Assembly: GCA_964593795.1 (NCBI GenBank)
Contig: CAZQJC010000176.1
Span: 1 to 64,000, forward strand
Direction: 5' to 3'
DNA from: JAHFDS01 sp964593795
GTDB lineage: Bacteria; Myxococcota_A; Polyangia; JAHFDS01
Length of the DNA stretch: 64,000 bases
Within the stretch, counting starts at the first letter, position 1, and each line of letters starts with the position of its first letter. Position numbers and translations under genes: made by a program. The notes under the pieces are model-generated. The model saw nothing but the letters and a program-made list of their open reading frames with translations. It had not been told where the DNA came from and did not search any database. This document shows positions 44,910 to 53,813 of the stretch, piece after piece.

Positions 44910-45713
44910 GTGGCGGTTCCGAAGTTCGAGGGGCTCTACGTCTCGATCAGCCAGATCAAGACCTACCTCCGCTGCCCGAGGCAGTTCCAGCTCCGGTACA
45001 TCAAGGGCCTCAAGCCAGCCTTCGTCCCGCTGGCGCTGGCGTTCGGCTCCGCCATCCACGAGGCGCTCGCTGAGTACTACAAGACGATCAAGACGGCCGG
45101 CATGAGGCCGCCGCTGGAGGACATCCTCAACGTGTTCTCGGACGCCTGGCTGGCGGCCCAGGACGGCCCGGCCCCGCTCCAGCTCGAGGACGATGACGAC
45201 GCCGTGCAGGACCACCTGGAGAAGGGGCGGAGGATGCTCAGCTTCTTCTACTCCGAGTCGCTGAAGGCGCCGGTCCCACAGGTGCTCGCGGTGGAAGAAC
45301 CCTTCTCGGTACCCCTTCATGATTCCAGTACCGGCGAGGTTCTCGAGGAACACCTCGTCGGCGTCTTCGACCTGGTGACGCAAGAGCAAGACGAGGTCAT
45401 CGTGACGGAGCACAAGACCGGCGCCAAGAAGTGGACGGCGGACCAGTTGAGATTCGATCTGCAGCCGACCACGTACAGGGTGGCGGCTCGAGAGCTGGGA
45501 ATCGGCGATGCGCGTCTTCGGCTCCAGCTTCTCGCAAAGACCAAGAACCCGGCGCTCCATATCGAAGAGCTTCATCGAGACGCAAGAGATGAGCGAGAGC
45601 TTCTCGAAACCACCATCGGTGTCTTGCGCGCCATCGACGCAAGAGCCTTCTTCCCGTTGCGGGGATGGCAGTGCAAGACGTGCCCGTATGCCGGGCCATG
45701 CGGGGGCACGTGA
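44910..45713 (+). CDS. RecB/Cas4-like PD-(D/E)XK exonuclease with Fe-S cluster motif
   Basis: 267 aa from GTG 44910. SISQIKTYLRCPRQFQLRY (Cys22) at the start and CKTCPYAGPC at the end (Cys255, 258, 264) give the four-Cys iron-sulphur set of AddB/Cas4-type nucleases. GVFDLVTQEQD (~150) and VTEHKTG (~165) supply the D...ExK triad (here D, EHK). It follows the Rad52-like gene immediately and probably resects DNA ends for annealing. It ends in a GTGA overlap with the next gene. Confidence 0.87.
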   Translation: MAVPKFEGLYVSISQIKTYLRCPRQFQLRYIKGLKPAFVPLALAFGSAIHEALAEYYKTIKTAGMRPPLEDILNVFSDAWLAAQDGPAPLQLEDDDDAVQDHLEKGRRMLSFFYSESLKAPVPQVLAVEEPFSVPLHDSSTGEVLEEHLVGVFDLVTQEQDEVIVTEHKTGAKKWTADQLRFDLQPTTYRVAARELGIGDARLRLQLLAKTKNPALHIEELHRDARDERELLETTIGVLRAIDARAFFPLRGWQCKTCPYAGPCGGT

Positions 45714-45991
45714 AGAAGGAGGTCCGAGTCACTCGCGGGCCCTTCTTCCAGATCGACAGCGCCTGGTACATCGACGTCATGTTCAACTTCAGGAGCGCGC
45801 TCACCATTGACGTCCACGAGATCGCCCTCTGGCTGGCCGCCATACCTGCATCGCAAGTTCTGGTCGCACGTCGGATGACTGCCACGGAGATCCGGAAGCT
45901 GCTCACGTTCCGCATGTCTTGCGACCACGAGGTGGCCGCCTTCACCCTGCCGTCCGACGAGGCGCGATGGAGGGTGCCGAGGAAGAAGTAA
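45710..45991 (+). CDS. 93-aa protein coupled to the exonuclease
   Basis: GTG start of the GTGA overlap with the exonuclease stop. The protein is alpha/beta (FFQIDSAWYIDVMFNFRSAL, IALWLAAIPASQVLVARRM, HEVAAFTLPSDEARW) with no motif known to me. Coupling to the nuclease suggests an accessory of the same recombination module. Confidence 0.55.
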   Translation: MKKEVRVTRGPFFQIDSAWYIDVMFNFRSALTIDVHEIALWLAAIPASQVLVARRMTATEIRKLLTFRMSCDHEVAAFTLPSDEARWRVPRKK

Positions 45992-46203
45992 TACCGGAGT
46001 GGGTCGGGAGCCATCGGGACCGCCCCGCTCCCATTATCTCCTTGATTCCATTCCTAGCTCTCAGCTGGGTCTTGCCGGTCCTCGGCCCTGATCGCTCTGC
46101 CGTCCGCACTGCACAAATGTGTTCCCACAGACCACCGCGGGTGATCGACTCAGTGTACCCGGTTCGACCGAACAACGCCGCATCTCGAGAAAGGACGCAA
46201 CTC

Positions 46204-46821
46204 ATGAACGAGCTATTCATGGACATCTTCCGAAGACTGGTGCTGCAGGCGCAGGAGGAGGGGACCCTGCCGCTCCTCGAGGAGGCTCTGCATGCCATCA
46301 GTGCCGAGACGGGCAAAGTCCTGGGTGGAGCACCGCGAACGACTCCGCACACTCCCAACGATGCCTCCCGTGAAACAGGGATCTCATACGCCACGGTCTA
46401 CTCCGGGCTGCAAGAGGGCGTATTCGCCAGTCCGGCAGCCGTCGCTGAGACCGCAGCTCGGATCCTCCTGGAGCACGGCCGGATGTCTCTCCGGATGGCC
46501 GCACAACTGCAGCGCGGAGAGCGCATTGACGCTGGATTCATGACTGTGTCCCCTCTGCGCCTGGCACGGCAGGTCAAGACGACTCAGCAGCCCCGCTCAC
46601 AGCCGGCCCCGTCCGGCCCGCCGCCTGCCCCGCCAGCGGTTCAGCCTCAACCCCCTGGTCACGTCACGCAGACCACCCCATTCTCGCTTCCAGGTCTGCC
46701 AGTCCCTCAGCCAGCAACATCCACGGTCGTGCCAGTCGCGTTGGCCACACCTCAGTACGGCTCCGCGCCGCTGCCTGCCGACCCTCCCCACTACGGGCCA
46801 AATGGGCACGCGAAGCGATGA
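46204..46821 (+). CDS. HTH-like protein with Pro-rich tail
   Basis: 205 aa from ATG 46204 after AAAGGA; the 212 bases upstream hold no gene. The N-terminal part is helical, TPNDASRETGISYATVYSGL looks like a helix-turn-helix, followed by ILLEHGRMSLRMAAQLQ. The second half is a Pro/Gln linker-like stretch (PPPAPPAVQPQPPG). It may be a transcriptional regulator of the module. The next gene follows closely. Confidence 0.45.
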   Translation: MNELFMDIFRRLVLQAQEEGTLPLLEEALHAISAETGKVLGGAPRTTPHTPNDASRETGISYATVYSGLQEGVFASPAAVAETAARILLEHGRMSLRMAAQLQRGERIDAGFMTVSPLRLARQVKTTQQPRSQPAPSGPPPAPPAVQPQPPGHVTQTTPFSLPGLPVPQPATSTVVPVALATPQYGSAPLPADPPHYGPNGHAKR

Positions 46822-46856
46822 GCGACGGGACACGCACAGGAAAAAGGGAGACCTCC

Positions 46857-47435
46857 ATGATCTCATTCAGCGACATCAGAGCCGAGTTGGCCAGACACCT
46901 TGCTGATCTCGGCAAGGTGGAAGTGCGCATTCCTACAAGAGCTTCACTCGAGGGTGTGGGCATGGACTTCGAGCAGCCTCTTGTGTTGATCACCGAGCAG
47001 GATGGGGCCACCTTGGTGATCGAGCTGGGCGAGCCTCCCGGGGAGCGCCAGTATCCCTCCCTCGAGGCCGCCGTAGAGTCGTTGGGGCTCACGCTGGACC
47101 AGCTTGAACCAGCGGAATCCCCTGACATCCATGAATACGCCATCGTGGCCTTCGACTGGCATGCAGGGGAGGGGGAGGTGATCGAGTGGTCCGCCAGCGA
47201 GACCATCGTGCAACGTCGCATTGCAGCCGTGACCGCCAAGCTAGAGCACGCCTCCTTTCTGGCCGCATACTCCCGTGACGGCCGCGAGGTGGTGGGGCTC
47301 AAGGGCAAGCGCGTACACGTTGAGATGGTGGACGTCGCACGCCTCAAGGCGAGGCCGAAGGAGCCTCTCCCAGAGAACGGCAGCTCGTCCCTCGAGTTCT
47401 CGGATGCCCGGACCTGCTTCCCGCAACCAGTCTGA
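46857..47435 (+). CDS. Protein of unknown function
   Basis: 192 aa from ATG 46857 after GGGAG; a second in-frame ATG at 46818 overlaps the previous stop but has no ribosome site. The sequence is alpha/beta (IRAELARHLADLGKVEVRIP, PLVLITEQDGATLVIEL, EYAIVAFDWHAGEGEVIEWS) without a recognised motif. It closes the MoxR/Rad52 run. Confidence 0.5.
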   Translation: MISFSDIRAELARHLADLGKVEVRIPTRASLEGVGMDFEQPLVLITEQDGATLVIELGEPPGERQYPSLEAAVESLGLTLDQLEPAESPDIHEYAIVAFDWHAGEGEVIEWSASETIVQRRIAAVTAKLEHASFLAAYSRDGREVVGLKGKRVHVEMVDVARLKARPKEPLPENGSSSLEFSDARTCFPQPV

Positions 47436-47527
47436 TTCCCTCCTGCCCTCCGAGAGAGCTCCTTGGCCCCGGTGCACGCCGCTCCTGTTGCTAGTGGCAG
47501 GGCGGCGAGAGGACCTTGCTCATCTCA

Positions 47528-47991
47528 TCAGTGACTGCCGCCACCCTGGCTCTCATCTTGACCGCTTCCTCTACGACGCATCGGCACCAACGTCAGGTTT
47601 CGAAGCCGAGCATCCCGCCAGTTCCCGTTCTTGTGCTTTACCCTTTCGTCAGGCGTGGGAGGTTTGACCTTTCCAACACTGGAGTAGTGTTTCCAGGCGA
47701 GAATGTGGAGAGGCTGCGGCTTGATGCCTGCGGGATCATCACGATACGGGCCTGCAACGACAACGACCGGCAGGTCTTTCCAATCCACGTCGAACGTGAC
47801 GGCTTGTTGGCTGGCAGAGATTCAGGCCATCGTGCCAGCGCGCGCTCGTTCTCGGCTGAGATATGGCTGAAGAGCGGCTCGTCCAGGGCGATGCACTCGG
47901 TGAAGTGGAGCCTCGTGGGGTCGGCACTGTGCATCCTGAGATTCCGTGGGTCGGATGGATGCGCGAGCTTGATGGTGCGTGGACATGGCAT
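47528..47991 (-). pseudogene. Frameshifted paralogue of the HNH endonuclease gene
   Basis: From ATG 47991 one frame reads DPRNLRMHSADPTRLHFTEC, matching DPQNPRLDRKDPTKLHWSEH of the HNH protein next door. Around 47790-47810 the match moves to another frame (VDWKDLPVVVVAGPYRDDP, then HILAWKHYSSVGKV), which ends at the TGA 47528-47530 with GNWRDARLRNLTLVPMRR. The HNH region aligns only after joining both frames. So the copy is broken, and shorter than its paralogue at the C-terminus. It could also be a recoded gene, but no slippery site is obvious. Confidence 0.6.
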
Positions 47992-48108
47992 TTGCGTCTC
48001 CGGGTGGTTCTACAAGGACCGTCCACGCCTGGCCTCACGCGCTTGGGTGTCTTCGGCCGCGGGCACGAGTTCACTTGCTCGGGCTCGAAGGGGCAACAAC
48101 ATCCCGGC

Positions 48109-49137
48109 TCACGCACGCCTCCCGCTCCTTTCTCGTGGAACAGGCAGTGAGCGCCGCCTCTGAGCCTGCTGGACCGCGTGATGCACGCGAGTAACGCGAA
48201 GCATCTGCCCTACCAACTCGAGTTCGACTCCCAGGTGCTGAGCGACGATCCGGCGATCGAACCCGTACTTGAAGAGGAGGCGGACCAGCGCGCACTCCCC
48301 AGGCGAACAGGTCAGGTTTGGGGCTTTGAGGCCAAGTCGAAAGACATCTGGAGTCCGGTATTCTCCTGGCGTGGGCCTGGCCGCATAGATGTCGAGTACA
48401 CCTCGCGACGCGGCTTGTACGGCAAAGGCCGGGTCTACCTCGTCGAGCAGGTCCTTTAGCTGACGGGCCAGGATCTGCTCCAGGCGCTTGGCCGGTGAGG
48501 TCGAGGACTCTTCCGCACCCTTCGTCTGCGGGGCGGGGCCTTCGGGGGACGACGGTCTTCTTTCTGGACCTGGAGCGTGCGGAACGTAGAAGCCCGACAA
48601 GTCGTCACGGAGATGGGGGCTGAAGACCTGCCTACGGCTCTTCCGGAGAGCGGCCTCGATCTTGGCGTGCTGCTGGTGGGTTACCAGCCTGAGGCGAACC
48701 AGTCGAGAATCAAGCTTGTTGGGCCGCTTGTTGCCGCCAGGGTCTCCACCGACGTGGTGGACGTGATCAAGGTGCTTCCCCCGCTCATCGATTCGTCTGG
48801 GGCGAACTCTTCCAAGGTCGGCAGCGCGGTCCCAGACAAATAGATGCAAGAGCCGACGGCGTTCCCGCTGCTCCTTGGCCAGGGGGCCGTGGAAGACGAG
48901 CCACGGATATCCATTTCGATCGCGCGAGAAGGATATGGGTGATCTGGTCGATGAATACCTGGAGGGCCATTGGAGACGTGCCTCCTCTGACGCGCGCTGG
49001 AGCTCCTCAAAGACCTCTCGGTCTAGAAGGATGTGCTCGCTCCAGTGGAGCTTCGTCGGGTCCTTCCGGTCTAGTCTTGGATTCTGTGGGTCCGCGGGAA
49101 ACGGGATCTTCTCGTACGGCGGGAATCTGCTCGGCAT
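48109..49137 (-). CDS. HNH endonuclease
   Basis: 342 aa from ATG 49137 after CGGAGG. The N-terminal half leads to HLDHVHHVGGDPGGNKRPNK and LVRLRLVTHQQH, an HNH-type zinc/metal motif (His-Asp-His ... Asn ... His) near 138-175. The C-terminal third has HTH-like helices (LLFKYGFDRRIVAQHLGVEL), suitable for sequence-specific DNA binding. The layout fits homing-type or mobile HNH nucleases. A broken relative lies just downstream, and a folded 77-nt sequence lies in its 5' leader. Confidence 0.7.
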   Translation of the reverse strand: MPSRFPPYEKIPFPADPQNPRLDRKDPTKLHWSEHILLDREVFEELQRASEEARLQWPSRYSSTRSPISFSRDRNGYPWLVFHGPLAKEQRERRRLLHLFVWDRAADLGRVRPRRIDERGKHLDHVHHVGGDPGGNKRPNKLDSRLVRLRLVTHQQHAKIEAALRKSRRQVFSPHLRDDLSGFYVPHAPGPERRPSSPEGPAPQTKGAEESSTSPAKRLEQILARQLKDLLDEVDPAFAVQAASRGVLDIYAARPTPGEYRTPDVFRLGLKAPNLTCSPGECALVRLLFKYGFDRRIVAQHLGVELELVGQMLRVTRVHHAVQQAQRRRSLPVPRERSGRRA

Positions 49138-49187
49138 AGGTGGCCTCCGGGATTCAATAGCGCCTCTCGAGGCGCGATGAACTTCAC

Positions 49188-49268
49188 AGAGGGCCTTGCC
49201 GAGCTCAGGTAGGAGGGAGAGAATCGACCTCCTGCCGTAGCCCGCAGCTTGGGCAAGGCCCTCTTTTT
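49188..49268. ncRNA. Strongly folded 77-nt sequence with T-run, possible structured RNA or terminator
   Basis: AGAGGGCCTTGCC (49188-49200) and GGCAAGGCCCTCT (49252-49264) form a perfect 13-bp closing stem, followed by five T on the plus strand. Inside, GGTAGGAGG (49208-49216) pairs with CCTCCTGCC (49228-49236), nine pairs with one wobble. A separate small hairpin lies at 49161-49174. On the minus strand the element is in the leader of the HNH gene, ~50 bases before its ATG. It is too strongly closed to be a tRNA. It may be a standalone RNA, a leader control element, or a mobile-element end. Confidence 0.4.
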
Positions 49269-49737
49269 GCGCAACAAGCGAGGGCTACTTCGCTGCTATT
49301 GAGTTCCGGTGCTTGGACGGCGGAGGTGGGTCAAGCAACTGGGCTGGACCATCTGGTTGTTCCGGCACTCGTGCCTGGAACAATCAGCGCCGCCTCAGGA
49401 TGCTCGAACCTTCCGACGTACCCACACCGGGTGAAGCTCACTTCCACGGCAACCTGCTGCCATCTTTGCCAGCGGCGACGACAGGTACTGGACGAGCTCA
49501 CGGAACACAACCTAGCCGAGTTAGGCGCTCCCGGCCGGGGGGCGTTCAAGTGCATTCTGGTGCGAACTCCCCCCTGCGTCGCTTCGGTCCCTCACAGCGG
49601 TGGACCCGGCTGGACCTGCCGTGCCAGACTCATTCCGGGGCTAGGGTTCGCGGCCTGAAGAGCTGTTCCTCCTCGAGCAGCCTGCCCTCTTCTGATTCTC
49701 GGGGAGCCGTCGCGCCATAGGCGCAGAGGAGACGGTC
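49269..49737. other. Intergenic stretch without a supported gene
   Basis: Between the folded element and the next gene nothing is convincing. A plus-strand frame from a TTG at 49299 (119 codons, with CCHLCQRRRQVLDELTEHNL) has no ribosome site and no clear domain. The ribosome site of the next gene lies at the end of this stretch (GAGGAGA). Confidence 0.3.
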
Positions 49738-50694
49738 TTGGAGATTTCGCTCGAGGGCGCCAAGTCCCTAATGAGTCGGCGGGGAGCCCTAGATCGACTC
49801 CGCCATGATCTCTGTTCGGGCGACCTGCGAGCGAGCCTCTCCTGCTTCCGGGTCGCCCAGGAGATGTTCACGATTCAGGGGATTCCCGAGGAGCACAAGC
49901 CTGCTGCAAAGGCTCTGGTGAAGAAGCTTGAGGCACTCCAACGCAGTGCAACCAAGATCAAGACCAAGGCCGACTTGGCTCGGCGCGAGCTCGACGCGCT
50001 CCGAACTCACAGGGAACCTGTATCGTGTGGCGGCCAACTGCCTGTGCACGTTGAGTGGCCCACCTTCGATCCCGACCGTTCCAGAGTCTTTGGCTGGGCT
50101 CAGCGAGTTCTCACCCGCCGCCGGATGTCGCGCAGCTTCATCGATGATCTCTCAAAGGCATCCCGGATGTTGTACACGGTCCGGAACTTCGACTCAGACC
50201 CCGGGCCGCTGGCAACTGTGCTTGTTGTTGCGGCCGGCCTGAGGGGCGTCCTTACGCCGCCGGGACCACTCGGGATGGCGCGACTGGGCGTCGTAACGGG
50301 ACTCGACCCGGCAGTAGGAGAGGCGGACGCCGCAGAGGCCGGACATCTCGCATTGCAGAAGCAACTCAAGGTGCAGGCCGCAGCGCTGGGCGGCGGACGC
50401 TCCTCGCGTGAGGCAGAGGCAAGGCTTCATGAGACATGGAGTCGGGAGGGGGTCTATGAACTCGAGAACGTTTGCAACGCTGGACTCCTCGCCTTAGGGA
50501 GCGCACGGCTGGAGACCTGGAAGGACCGGCTCGCGTCTGCGAAGGGGCATGTTGCATCACGTTTCAGTCCTGTCACCCCTCGCGATGAGGAGTGGAGTGT
50601 TCACATGGACTGGATATCGAGCGTCTACGCTGGCCTTCGATTCAATCGGACCGCTCTGCTGATGAAGTATCCTAGTGTCGATGCAGAGATCTAG
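49738..50694 (+). CDS. Protein of unknown function
   Basis: 318 aa from a TTG start at 49738, supported by GAGGAGA six bases upstream. The first ~110 residues are helical and charged (LVKKLEALQRSATKIKTKAD), then VEWPTFDPDRSRVFGWAQRV and a Leu/Val/Gly-rich core (ATVLVVAAGLRGVLTPPGPL). A second helical part (LENVCNAGLLALGSARLETW) closes it. No motif is recognised. It is convergent with the ATPase-TOPRIM gene (222-base gap with no feature). Confidence 0.5.
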   Translation: MEISLEGAKSLMSRRGALDRLRHDLCSGDLRASLSCFRVAQEMFTIQGIPEEHKPAAKALVKKLEALQRSATKIKTKADLARRELDALRTHREPVSCGGQLPVHVEWPTFDPDRSRVFGWAQRVLTRRRMSRSFIDDLSKASRMLYTVRNFDSDPGPLATVLVVAAGLRGVLTPPGPLGMARLGVVTGLDPAVGEADAAEAGHLALQKQLKVQAAALGGGRSSREAEARLHETWSREGVYELENVCNAGLLALGSARLETWKDRLASAKGHVASRFSPVTPRDEEWSVHMDWISSVYAGLRFNRTALLMKYPSVDAEI

Positions 50695-50916
50695 CCGGGC
50701 AGCCGGCACGGTGGTGACTTGTCGTCCTCCGCACTCTGACTCGGACTCAGAGTGGCCGCTTTCGCTTGGAACCCAGTCCACCAAGGGAGCCGGCCGCCCT
50801 CCACGGAAGAGTGGGAGCGGAGTTGACATATGTGGCTATTATCAGACTCTGAAGCGTCACAGAAGCCTTGCTCGTTCGCAAACGAGTGGCCCCATGCCTG
50901 GAGGCTCCTCCGACTA

Positions 50917-52422
50917 TCACATCTCTAGGGCATCCAGCAGGCTCCGGACGCAGCGCGCGGACTCAGCCTGGAAGTCCTCCGCACTCAAGAGGACCTGGAA
51001 CGCAGCTCGAGCAAGTGCAGCGACATCGACAGCCGTCTCTCGAGCCACCTCATGGATCCAATCGTGGTGGTCCATACCCCTGCATTTCTGCAGAGCGCGC
51101 GTAAGAACTTCTGCACCGGTTCCACACGCTACCGCCGCTTTCGCGGTATCGGTTTCGAACGCGCGGCGGATCTCAATTTCTGGCGCCTGTCTTCCCGGCA
51201 GATATGCACAGGGCCACGACTTACTGCGAGCTTCCTTCGAAGGACCGTCTTCTACGGATCTAGGATTTTGGTCGCCATCAAACAAGCCAACAATCCTCGG
51301 AACGCCCTCAAAGGCGGGGAACTTCAACCAGCTGCGGAGAACGCTCTCACCTCCGGCAACCGGGACAATTGCCAATGTCCTCAGAAGTGGATGATCTGCC
51401 GTTGACAGCCATGCGCGTGCAAACGCTGCGGCAACGCCATCCTCAACGAGAACGATGCCGCGACGCACTGACGCAACTCCAAGCTCGTGAAGGACGTGGT
51501 CACCACGATGCACGGCCACACATTGCACATGCCCATCCTTCTCGATCAGCAGTCGCATGAGAGACGACGGAGCCTTTCTTAGTATGGCCTCCGAGTGAGA
51601 ACTTATCAGAATGCGCAAGCCGCGCTGTGAGACGTAGTAGGCGATTACATCGGCCAGGCGCTCCTGACTGAAGGGGCACAGGTGCGACTCAGGCTCTTCA
51701 AGAAGGACCACGCTGTTCTTCTCGACTCGCCGGAGAACCCACAGTACCAGATTGGCGACCAGCTCTCCTTGGCCCATGCTCTCAGTGCCATAGTCGCCCC
51801 CGCACCGCACACGAAAGTAGGGCAAGATCGCGCTCAGCGTGCTCGTTGCGTCCTCTGGCTCCTCACCCGCGTGCAGCGGCGGAGCGCCGCCCTCAATTTC
51901 AAAGACATCTAGCGATTCGTAGTCCCGCCCAAGGACATAGGAGACCTCCTCTAGCTCTCGCCCTTGGAGCCTACGCGATTCCGTGCCCTCGAGAAGGCTT
52001 GCGAGATCTTGGTCTCGAGCAAACCTCTCCCGTACCCGCCATGCAGCTGCTCCAGCGTCGAGAAAGACCGCATCAACTCCCATGACCTCTCGCGCCGCTG
52101 GGCCCTCCGCGCCGACGGCAAGGATGCGTTCATCAGTGCCGACAACTGTTCCACGAAGATCGGAGGATGCAACCAAGGCCGCCCCACCCGGGGTACACAC
52201 AATGTCCGCTTGGAGAAGCTGCGCGACGCCATTAAGGAGTTTGGTCTTTCCGCTTCCGTTTCTCCCACAAACCACGGTCACACCATGATGAAGCTCTACG
52301 CTGTCATAGGTGAGCGGCGGAGAAGCACCAGAGACCTCTCTCAGCCACGGATGGCGGCGGCCCCGAGTAGCATCTTCCCAGCTCTTCGACACCTGGGCTC
52401 TCTTCACGAGAGATCCCCCCAC
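50917..52422 (-). CDS. ABC-type ATPase fused to a degenerate TOPRIM-like domain
   Basis: 501 aa from GTG 52422, overlapping the end of the DUF262 gene by 19 bases. Walker A GRNGSGKT at 53-60; LLEEPESHLCPFSQERLAD (~240-258) Walker B/D-loop; RILISSHSEAILRKAP switch His. The C-terminal part, GIVLVEDGVAAAFARAWL (~322-340) and IVGLFDGDQNP (~380), resembles an OLD/DUF4435-type TOPRIM, but the usual LVEGxxD is LVEDGVAA and the DxD is DGD. The AriA/AriB proteins of PARIS are of this general type, split in two. The coupling to DUF262 suggests a nucleotide-driven defence effector (inferred). Confidence 0.65.
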   Translation of the reverse strand: MGGSLVKRAQVSKSWEDATRGRRHPWLREVSGASPPLTYDSVELHHGVTVVCGRNGSGKTKLLNGVAQLLQADIVCTPGGAALVASSDLRGTVVGTDERILAVGAEGPAAREVMGVDAVFLDAGAAAWRVRERFARDQDLASLLEGTESRRLQGRELEEVSYVLGRDYESLDVFEIEGGAPPLHAGEEPEDATSTLSAILPYFRVRCGGDYGTESMGQGELVANLVLWVLRRVEKNSVVLLEEPESHLCPFSQERLADVIAYYVSQRGLRILISSHSEAILRKAPSSLMRLLIEKDGHVQCVAVHRGDHVLHELGVASVRRGIVLVEDGVAAAFARAWLSTADHPLLRTLAIVPVAGGESVLRSWLKFPAFEGVPRIVGLFDGDQNPRSVEDGPSKEARSKSWPCAYLPGRQAPEIEIRRAFETDTAKAAVACGTGAEVLTRALQKCRGMDHHDWIHEVARETAVDVAALARAAFQVLLSAEDFQAESARCVRSLLDALEM

Positions 52423-53564
52423 CCAGACACAATGACCTCGATTCCCGAGTCGAGGCTGTCGTCTGCTATCGAGTCACGAACTACGGGCAGAAGGTCACGA
52501 GCCATCCGAACCTGTCGGAGGTCGGAAAACAGCGCGGCATGGTCCTGATGGACCCAGGACACTAAGGATGTCCAGATCACAAAGTCTCGAATCAGGACCG
52601 AGGACACGTCAGCGACTCGCGAAGTCGCTCGATCGTTGAAGATTCGGAGTAACGCGGCACAGGCTGCGAGTTCGCCCTGAGGCGCGCCCATTCTCGAGTA
52701 CTCAAAGGCGTGCATGTAGCGCCTTGTGACCAACGGATCTGCCGATGCGCTGGAATGGCACACCAGCGAGAACATCAGCCATGAGTAGAGCGTTGCCTTA
52801 TTGAAGCGTACTGACCATGAGAGGTCGTCGCTTACCTTGGCTAGGAACTCGAGCCCGCCTTGCACGCGGGTGATGGCGGAGCTCGAGAAGCCACCACGAG
52901 ACCGATACTTTTCCTCGATCAGTTTTGCCGTCACCTTGTTGCGCAAGGTCCCAGCCTCAGCAGAGCAGCAGACTCGAGCGAGCAGGTCGTCGTGGGCCAT
53001 TCTGCTATTGGAGAATCCTATTTTTGCGGCGGTCAGGCCGAGTTTCTCCATGCCGTCGACGAGCGCCTTGACCTGCTGGCGTGCAGCGCCGAAGAATGCG
53101 TTTCTCTGCTCGGCCGCCGTCAGGCTCGTTGGCTGATTCAGACGAAAGAATAACTCCGCCGGTTCGCCGGGTTGGTGGTCAACAATCCTGAAGAATCGAA
53201 TAGAGAATCGATCAAACTTGCGCCGCCACCGATCAGGGAGGGATTCGTAGCGAAGTCCATCGAGCTGCGCAATTTCCTGATCCCTTGGCTCGGCATCTCC
53301 GTTGACGGGGAAGATCCCGTTGCAGAAGTCTCGGATCGCAGCCAGGCGCTGCTGTCCATCAAGAACCTCTTCCCGGCCATCCGGAGCCTCGATAACGTGA
53401 ATCGGCGGGACGTGCCATTCTCGAAGAATGCTGTCTACCAACTTTCTCTTCTTGGCAATCGACCACACCTCTCCGCGCTGGAAGTCGGGCTGCAAGTCCA
53501 GAGTTCCGTCGCGAATCCTCTCGACAATGGTCCTGACGTCGGGATCAGATGGTATCAGTCGCAC
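52404..53564 (-). CDS. DUF262 (GmrS-like) protein without a visible DUF1524 half
   Basis: 386 aa. LDLQPDFQRGEVW (~22-34) and EEVLDGQQRLAAIRDF (~65-80) are the DUF262 hallmarks of the ParB-like nucleotide-using fold. The rest is helical (YRSRGGFSSSAITRVQGGLE) with no HNH (DUF1524) signature, so it may be a sensor/NTPase lacking its own nuclease. The ATPase-TOPRIM gene begins inside its last codons and probably supplies the effector. The start is an ATG at 53564. It is divergent from the nuclease pair at 53814, with ~250 bases of shared upstream sequence. Confidence 0.75.
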   Translation of the reverse strand: MRLIPSDPDVRTIVERIRDGTLDLQPDFQRGEVWSIAKKRKLVDSILREWHVPPIHVIEAPDGREEVLDGQQRLAAIRDFCNGIFPVNGDAEPRDQEIAQLDGLRYESLPDRWRRKFDRFSIRFFRIVDHQPGEPAELFFRLNQPTSLTAAEQRNAFFGAARQQVKALVDGMEKLGLTAAKIGFSNSRMAHDDLLARVCCSAEAGTLRNKVTAKLIEEKYRSRGGFSSSAITRVQGGLEFLAKVSDDLSWSVRFNKATLYSWLMFSLVCHSSASADPLVTRRYMHAFEYSRMGAPQGELAACAALLRIFNDRATSRVADVSSVLIRDFVIWTSLVSWVHQDHAALFSDLRQVRMARDLLPVVRDSIADDSLDSGIEVIVSGWGDLS

Positions 53565-53813
53565 GTCTAATTAGCTCCGGTCAAATGGGCTGGGGTCTGA
53601 GGCAACGGTCAAGACGCTGATTGATGGCATAGTGGCCTGCAGGGCGACCGCGTCGAGCATGCGTAGCGTCTCTCGCTTGAGTTCCCAGGGCAAGCGGAAA
53701 GCTTCGAGACACACTGGGAGGGTTTGGGAAGGTGAAGGACGGGAGGGGCACCTGCGCTGAGCGCGGTGCCAGCAGCCTGCGGTGAGGATCCAACTTGAGC
53801 GGGAACGAATCTC

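Noticed and set aside
49188..49264. tRNA gene
   Set aside because: Length is 77 bases, but the closing stem is 13 bp and there is no anticodon arm or T-loop consensus.
49299..49658. 119-codon plus-strand frame with paired Cys
   Set aside because: It starts with TTG, has no ribosome site and no domain, and lies in a region otherwise without genes.
50917..53564. PARIS call
   Set aside because: The ATPase-TOPRIM layout is similar to AriA/AriB, but the partner is DUF262 and the TOPRIM residues are altered; kept as an open question.
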